NCBI GenBank assembly: GCA_963816555.1
Contig: CAWFLD010000004.1
Location: 248,001 to 312,000 of the forward strand
From: Lutibaculum sp963816555
GTDB lineage: Bacteria; Pseudomonadota; Alphaproteobacteria; Rhizobiales; Tepidamorphaceae
Length of the DNA stretch: 64,000 bases
Reading direction: 5' to 3'
This document shows, piece by piece, positions 61,527 to 64,000 of the stretch (positions within the stretch are counted from its first letter, which is position 1; the number at the start of each line of letters is the position of its first letter). Made by a program: the position numbers and the translations under genes. The notes beneath the pieces were generated by a model, which was not told where the DNA came from, searched no databases, and saw only the letters and a list, made by a program, of their open reading frames with translations.

Positions 61527-61755
61527 CGAGCCGGGCCAGAAGAAGCGCTCGGTGACGATCGCCGGCCACCGCACCAGCATCTCCCTCGAGGACGAGTTCT
61601 GGCAGGCCCTGCAGGAGGCCGCCGCGCAGGAGCGCATGGCGGTCTCGCAGCTCGTGGCGGAGATCGACGAGATGCGCGGCCCCCGCAGCCTGTCCTCGGC
61701 GATCCGCGTCTACCTGTTCGAGCGGGCGCGCGAGGAGCGCCCCCGCCCTCACTGA
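61519..61755 (+). CDS. Ribbon-helix-helix domain protein
   Basis: A 78-residue protein with a ribbon-helix-helix-like fold: SVTIAGHRTSISLEDEFWQA forms the strand and first helix, MAVSQLVAEIDEMRGPRSLS and SAIRVYLFERARE the rest. It could bind DNA, but targets are unknown and no toxin gene is next to it. The last 7 bases overlap the converging AsmA-family gene. Confidence 0.85.
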   Translation: MADEPGQKKRSVTIAGHRTSISLEDEFWQALQEAAAQERMAVSQLVAEIDEMRGPRSLSSAIRVYLFERAREERPRPH

Positions 61756-64000
61756 CCGGGGCGCATCTCGAGCGGCGAGCCGGACGCCGTGCGCCGCGGG
61801 ATCGTGCCGCGGATCGGCATGTCGCCGGCGCCGCCGGGGCCCGGCGCGGGAGCGGAGCTGCTGTCGCCCTGCGCGTCGACGCCGCGCAGCAGGTCCTCGA
61901 TGGTGCGGCGGAACTCCTGCCGGTCGAGCGAGACGGGGGCTTCCCGCGCCGGCGACCGCGTCGCCGACGGTGCCGCCCCCGGCGCTGCCCCTTCGCCCGC
62001 TGATGCGGCGGGCTGCGGCGGCGCGGCATCCGCCGCCGAGGCGGGCTCGGCCGCCGAAGGGGCCTGCGCAGGCTCTTGGGAAGGCCCTTGCGAGGCTCTT
62101 GGGCAGGCTCTTGGGCAGGCTCTTGCGAAGGGCCTTGCGACGGCTCCTGCGCCGCGCCGTCCTTCTGGCCCTTCTGCAGCTTGTCGAGCTCGCGCCGGAT
62201 CCGCTCGCGCTCGTCGATCTCGGACTGGATGTCCTCGAGCCGCTTCAGCTCCTTCTCGAACTGGCGGACCGTGAGGTAGCTGACGAGCGGCGCCACGTCG
62301 ATCGTGCGCTGCGGGTCGGCGACCGGGCCCTTGAAGGTGATGGTCGCCTCCTGCGCGCGCTCGTCGCCGGATTCCGCGGCGCGCAGCGTCCAGTCGGAAT
62401 CGACCGTCAGCTTCGGCACGTTGAGCGTGCCCGAGGCGAAGACGGTCAGGTCCTTGCTGTCGAGCTTGACGCGGCCGACATGCAGCGCGCCGCCCGAGGC
62501 GGTGATGCCGCCCTGCATGGACTGGTAGGCGAGCGCCCCCTTGTCGAGCTCCTGGACGAGGCGCCCGGACACGGGCTTCGCCTCGACCGCCAGCCCGTCG
62601 TCGGCCGCCTGCACCACGGCGGCGAAGGCGCCCGGGCTCATCCGGGTGATCGTGCCGTCGCGCAACGCGAAGGAGCCGTCGCCGGTCAGGCTCGACACCA
62701 GCGCGAACGGCGTCCGGCCGGTGGCGTTGAGGTCGAGCGTCACGTCGGCCCGCCCCGTCGCCACCGGGTGGCCCTGGTCCTGCCAGGCGAACTGCGCCAG
62801 CGCGGCGTCCGACAGGTCGAGCCGCGCCGTCATGCTGAGCGCCCCCTGCAGCATCTGCAGCTCGACCGATCCGCCGAGCCTGCCGTCCCACATGCGCGCC
62901 GACAGGTTGCGGAAGGCGAGGTCGTCGCCGTCCGAGACGAGGTCGAACGCGACGTCGCGCAGCGACAGCGCGCCCCATCGAGCCTCGGGCGCCGAGAGCT
63001 GCAGGGCGACCGACCAGCGGCGGCCGCCGGCGACGTCGAAGGGATCCTCGGACCACTGCGAGCCGTCGGCCTGGTCGGGCACGAGGATCGCCGGCACGCC
63101 CAGCGTGTCCGGCAGCAGCGCGCCGAAGGCGATCTCCCCGGCCTGCAGCGTGCCGCTCAGGCGCGGCGCCTCGCCCGCCGTCACGACGAGCGAGCCGTGC
63201 AGCGGCGGGACGCCCCCGCCGCCGTCATAGGCGAGGTCGTTGAGGTGGTAGCTGTCGCCCTGCCCCTCGACATGCGCGGCGAGCCGGCCGGGGCCGAGGA
63301 GCCCGCGCAGGCGCCCCAGGCCCGACGCCTCGAGCACCGGCGCGACCTCGCGGAGGTCGAGCGCCACGTCCGCCGAGAGCCGCCGCTCCGCGCCCGCCGG
63401 CCAGACCGCCGTGCCGTTGGCGGTGACGGCGGCGGGCGGGCCGTCGCCCGAGAGCTTGAAAGACAGGCCGTCGCGCACCGTGCCACCGGCGCTGAAGCCC
63501 AGCGAGCCTTCGCCCGCCGCGCCCCCGGCGCCCTGGAGGCCGAGCTGCGACAGCAGCATGCCGGCGTCGCCGTTCGTCGCCTGGAGGTCGAGATCGAGCC
63601 GCGCCGCCGGCAGGTCCGCCAGCGAGCCCGCGATGTCGGCGTCGCCCTTGATCGTCGTGCCGCCGGCATTGCCGGTCAGCCGGAAGGTGGTCTTCGGCGT
63701 GTCGCCGGCGTGGCGCGAGATCATGTCGAGCGTCAGGCTGGCCGGCGACAGCGCGCCCTGGCGCTCCTCGAGGAGCGAGGCGACCGCGTCGTAGCCGAGC
63801 AGATGCGCCGTGCGCACCGCCTCCGTCAGGTCGTGCGTTCGAAGCTTCAGCTCCACCTGGCCGGACGGCTTGTCGCCGAGCTCGCGCAGCTCGCCGTCGG
63901 CCGAGACCGAGACGCCGGCGATGCGGCCGATCTCGAGCCGGTCGATCTGCAGCCGGTCGCCCGCGAGCCGGGCCTTCGCCAGCACGTCGCTGGCCGAGAC
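61749..64000 (-). CDS. AsmA family protein, C-terminal part (5' end outside window), one-base frame slip
   Basis: The large periplasmic-facing AsmA family is linked to outer membrane lipid or protein handling. The visible part has the repeating beta-strand pattern and AsmA-like motifs (LSAPEARWGALSLRDVAFDL, ARMWDGRLGGSVELQMLQGA, RMSPGAFAAVVQAADDGLAV, and LTVDSDWTLRAAES). A coiled region (LKRLEDIQSEIDERERIRRE) leads to Gln-Glu-Pro-Ala repeats at 62085-62150. One base is missing near 62092-62093; after it the frame reads QEPAQAPSAAEPASAADAA and ends at 61749. The start lies beyond the right edge. Confidence 0.85.

Noticed and set aside
59720..61748. AsmA frame continuing to 59720 through fumC antisense
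   Set aside because: After the slip in the QEPA repeat the frame becomes Arg-rich antisense of fumC; the true AsmA end is at 61749 in the other frame.
61519..61755. Ribbon-helix-helix protein as antitoxin
   Set aside because: Its neighbours are DUF4169 and fumC in a conserved order and no toxin-like partner is adjacent.

Overview
The window is a GC-rich chromosomal segment of an alphaproteobacterium, most likely of the order Hyphomicrobiales (Rhizobiales). The evidence is the gene content and order: rpsB-tsf-pyrH with a C-terminally extended S2, DUF1476 (ATP synthase zeta subunit), purC-purS-purQ-purL-bolA-grxD, hflK-hflC-DUF2065-Do protease, fumC-DUF4169-RHH, and a circularly permuted (two-piece) tmRNA gene next to an alphaproteobacterial-type sspB. 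The genus cannot be fixed from the sequence alone.

Layout, left to right. 1-2.9 kb: translation genes rpsB-tsf-pyrH (minus strand, pyrH cut by the edge). 3.1-12.8 kb (minus): usg, then a molybdenum hydroxylase cluster coxG-coxS-coxL-coxM-coxD-coxE plus split XdhC-type maturation genes and a molybdopterin-binding/nucleotidyltransferase fusion; the large subunit has the form II loop AYRGAGR, so its substrate need not be CO. 12.9-15.5 kb (plus): pcaB-pcaD-pcaC of the protocatechuate pathway. 15.6-21.1 kb: a branched-chain amino-acid-type ABC transporter livH-M-G-F, a small membrane protein and the binding protein. 21.2-33.7 kb: P1 peptidase, Lrp regulator, D-amino acid dehydrogenase, BASS-type transporter fusion, purB, RBBP9-like hydrolase, M48 peptidase with LemA, PspA with a TM2 protein, ChaC, an HpcH/HpaI aldolase and the zeta subunit. 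33.9-38.7 kb: purine genes, bolA and grxD.

38.7-44.1 kb is an accessory region. A 134-bp direct repeat of the grxD 3' end and its terminator (7 mismatches) brackets about 3.5 kb carrying two tandem paralogous LuxR-type regulators, a small three-helix membrane protein and a small HExxH protein. Just outside lie a double winged-helix regulator and a second copy of the small membrane protein. No integrase or transposase is visible. This is the part most likely to hold an undescribed system.

44.2-64 kb: AsnC regulator and nucleoside-recognition membrane protein, rpsD, divergent miaA/serB whose start codons abut, an MFS exporter with divergent LysR regulator, the Do protease/HflKC membrane quality-control set, an SDR, folA-thyA, ssrA (tmRNA) followed by sspB, the adaptor for tmRNA-tagged proteins, a heavily frame-disrupted membrane protein gene, fumC-DUF4169-RHH and the 3' part of an AsmA-family gene cut by the right edge.

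At least ten otherwise intact genes, including the normally essential tsf and important purC and purL, carry single-base frame slips. All but one are insertions, and four give an extra base next to TCGA. This looks like residual sequencing error more than biology. Coordinates below span each repaired gene and the slip site is stated.
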